Of a DNA stretch of 64,000 nt, positions 62,616-64,000 are shown piece by piece (positions within the stretch are counted from its first letter, which is position 1; each line of letters begins with the position of its first letter). The position numbers and the translations under genes were made by a program. Below the pieces are notes generated by a model, which was given only the letters and a program-made list of their open reading frames with translations, was not told where the DNA came from and made no database searches. The DNA comes from JAHELQ01 sp965603365 (GTDB taxonomy: Bacteria; Acidobacteriota; Aminicenantia; UBA2199): NCBI GenBank assembly GCA_965603365.1, contig CBFDCR010000008.1, positions 40,867 to 104,866 of the forward strand, read 5' to 3'.

Positions 62616-63899
62616 TTAGAAGTGGAGCATCAACTCGAAGCGGAGCCAGTTATAGGAGTCGGCACTGCGGAAATAGAATCTGCCGGGCTTAAAGTGTTCC
62701 CAGAGGAAGTGGCCGCTTAGGTTTTTATTGATGTTGAATTTCAGCCAACCGATGAAAAGATCCCCCCGGTCTCTGCCGTCGCCGCCGGGGAAATTGGGCC
62801 TGGGGCATTCAGCGGCCCGGAGTTTGTAATAGGTCAACTGCAGGCTGATATCTTTCGTAAATGCCGACATGAGGGAGATGTACAGGGTATTGAGGTTGCT
62901 CCAGTAGCCCACGCCGTTTTCCCGGATCAGGGTGTAAATATAGGACTCACTCCACTTGGGCCAGCGGCTGAACACCGGGTCCCAGCCCTCGATTTTTTCG
63001 GTTGCCGGGTCGTCGCCGCTGAGGTAAATGCCACCCAGGGTGAAAGTCTCCAGTACCGGCAGCCTTTCAGCGAAGCGGTAGTCACAGTGAAAGTAACCGC
63101 CGAAGGCGGAGCGGTCAAAGTCGTCGAAGGAACCGCTCTGCAGCGCCGCTTCGGCGGTCAGGGCGAGGCGCCTGACAAGAGGTAGAGTCAAGCGGGCGCC
63201 AAAGGTATTGATGCCCGAAGCCAGCGGTTGGGTATCGCTTTTTTCGGTCTCTTTGCGCAGGTAATAAGCCTCCAACGCGGCTTTGCTGATCTTACCGGTA
63301 TAGTAGAGGCCGATGCCGGTGTGGGACTGCTCTTCCAGCGGTTGAGCCCGGTCGTTGATGATGGGCAGGATATCGTCGGTTTCCGGTACGTAGGAGATAA
63401 AAGCGGTGAGTTTGTGGCGGCGGCTAAAATCGTAATCCAGCCGGGCAGCATTGAAGTAGAGGGAGCGGGAGCCGGTTAAGGGCTGGCCGTCCATCACCAC
63501 GAAGCCTTCCCCCAGCATGATGTCCTGTCTGCCCAGGGTGAGGGTCAGGGGGATGTTGCCCGGTCTTTTCCACTTCAGGTAGAGATGGTCGAAAAAGATC
63601 TCATGGATGTTGAATGCCCGGTCTTTGGGACTCAGGTAGACCCGGAATTCATTGGTCCATTTTACCGCCAGTTCGAGGTGGGCACCGGCCAGCCACTTTA
63701 GCCACAGGCTGGTGCGGCTGCGGGTAAAGGCAAAGGCGTCGACGCTCTCATCTTGCAGGTTGATGGCATTGTCCCAGCCCACGAAGCGGAAACGTTCACT
63801 AAAGCCAAACTTGAATTTGTGCTGACTGTTGCCGGCGGCAGCAAGCGGACTGGAAAATAAGCCCAACGAGATCATGAACAGGAGTGCGATCTTTCTCAT
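62616..63899 (-). CDS. Outer-membrane porin, alginate-export (AlgE-like) family
   Basis: A 427-residue barrel protein with a signal peptide (MRKIALLFMISLGLFSSPLA) and many alternating strands. FSERFRFVGWDNAI, FTRSRTSLWLKWLAGAHLEL, LTLGRQDIMLGEGFVVMDGQ and the C-terminal strand SYNWLRFELMLHF with terminal Phe fit the alginate_export family (PF13372). It would form an anion-selective or sugar-selective outer-membrane pore. GGAGGAGGG lies upstream of the ATG at 63899; the longer in-frame start has no signal peptide at its N-terminus. Confidence 0.85.
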   Translation of the reverse strand: MRKIALLFMISLGLFSSPLAAAGNSQHKFKFGFSERFRFVGWDNAINLQDESVDAFAFTRSRTSLWLKWLAGAHLELAVKWTNEFRVYLSPKDRAFNIHEIFFDHLYLKWKRPGNIPLTLTLGRQDIMLGEGFVVMDGQPLTGSRSLYFNAARLDYDFSRRHKLTAFISYVPETDDILPIINDRAQPLEEQSHTGIGLYYTGKISKAALEAYYLRKETEKSDTQPLASGINTFGARLTLPLVRRLALTAEAALQSGSFDDFDRSAFGGYFHCDYRFAERLPVLETFTLGGIYLSGDDPATEKIEGWDPVFSRWPKWSESYIYTLIRENGVGYWSNLNTLYISLMSAFTKDISLQLTYYKLRAAECPRPNFPGGDGRDRGDLFIGWLKFNINKNLSGHFLWEHFKPGRFYFRSADSYNWLRFELMLHF

Positions 63900-64000
63900 A
63901 GGCTCAACCCTCCTCCCGACTTTCACTCCTGACGATGAAATTCGCTGCTTCTTTGTCATAACACCACAATCATAATAGAAAAACCGGTAAAAGGCAATGG

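Noticed and set aside
1..64000. tRNA, rRNA or riboswitch genes
   Set aside because: No T-arm (GGTTCRAATCC-like) or conserved rRNA segment was recognised by eye; a covariance-model scan (tRNAscan-SE, Infernal) would be needed to exclude small RNAs.

Overview
The window looks like a chromosomal piece of a Gram-negative bacterium. It carries outer-membrane beta-barrel proteins (DUF5916-type, an alginate-export-like porin), OmpA-family proteins, lipoproteins, several two-component-regulator beta-propeller sensors, 6-bladed beta-propeller proteins and radical SAM/SPASM enzymes. Together with the rpsP-khpA-rimM-trmD-ftcD gene order, this suggests Candidatus Aminicenantes or a related Acidobacteriota-like lineage. 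That placement is inference from gene content; no rRNA or tRNA gene was seen.

Layout. 0-2.1 kb: dipeptide/oligopeptide ABC permease and an AAA-type ATPase. 2.3-2.9 kb: two 21-bp tandem arrays. 2.9-12.8 kb: an A/T-rich minus-strand operon that I consider the most novel content. In transcription order it encodes a calcineurin-like phosphoesterase, a MotA/ExbB-like (ZorA-like) protein, a MotB/OmpA-like (ZorB-like) protein, an alpha-helical coiled-coil protein, an SPFH/Band-7-like protein, a STAND-like P-loop NTPase with helical repeats, and a second, membrane-anchored phosphoesterase. The two phosphoesterase genes share about 965 bp of near-perfect identity and bracket the locus. 12.9-16.1 kb: a G/C-rich operon with a metzincin-like zinc peptidase and two small paralogous proteins. 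16.3-20.4 kb: a hybrid sensor kinase/AraC regulator. 20.6-21.9 kb: a 6-bladed propeller protein with a Cys-rich membrane peptide upstream. 22.6-34.3 kb: envelope proteins (DUF5916 barrel, S41 peptidase-TPR, frameshifted lipoprotein, lone SecD P1-like protein, OmpA protein) and a PATAN-DnaJ-TPR protein.

34.3-39 kb: housekeeping block ffh-rpsP-khpA-rimM-trmD-ftcD. 39-46 kb: MATE transporter, UbiA prenyltransferase, AlbA_2/ATPase protein, several decayed genes (transposase, Cache receptor, ion channel), a 20-bp tandem array and a Dus enzyme. 46.3-52.6 kb: a propeller-Ser/Thr kinase fusion, an MnmA-like thiouridylase and a ClC channel/transporter.

52.7-57.3 kb: a second system, apparently a RiPP cassette. 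It starts with a 55-residue Cys-containing precursor (57088-57255), then a radical SAM/SPASM maturase, a 6-bladed propeller lipoprotein, a second short radical SAM/SPASM-like protein and a SAM methyltransferase; the middle genes overlap. 57.6-64 kb: a small conserved protein, polA, a MITE-like palindromic element, a G-rich telomere-like tract, a sodium:solute symporter and an outer-membrane porin.
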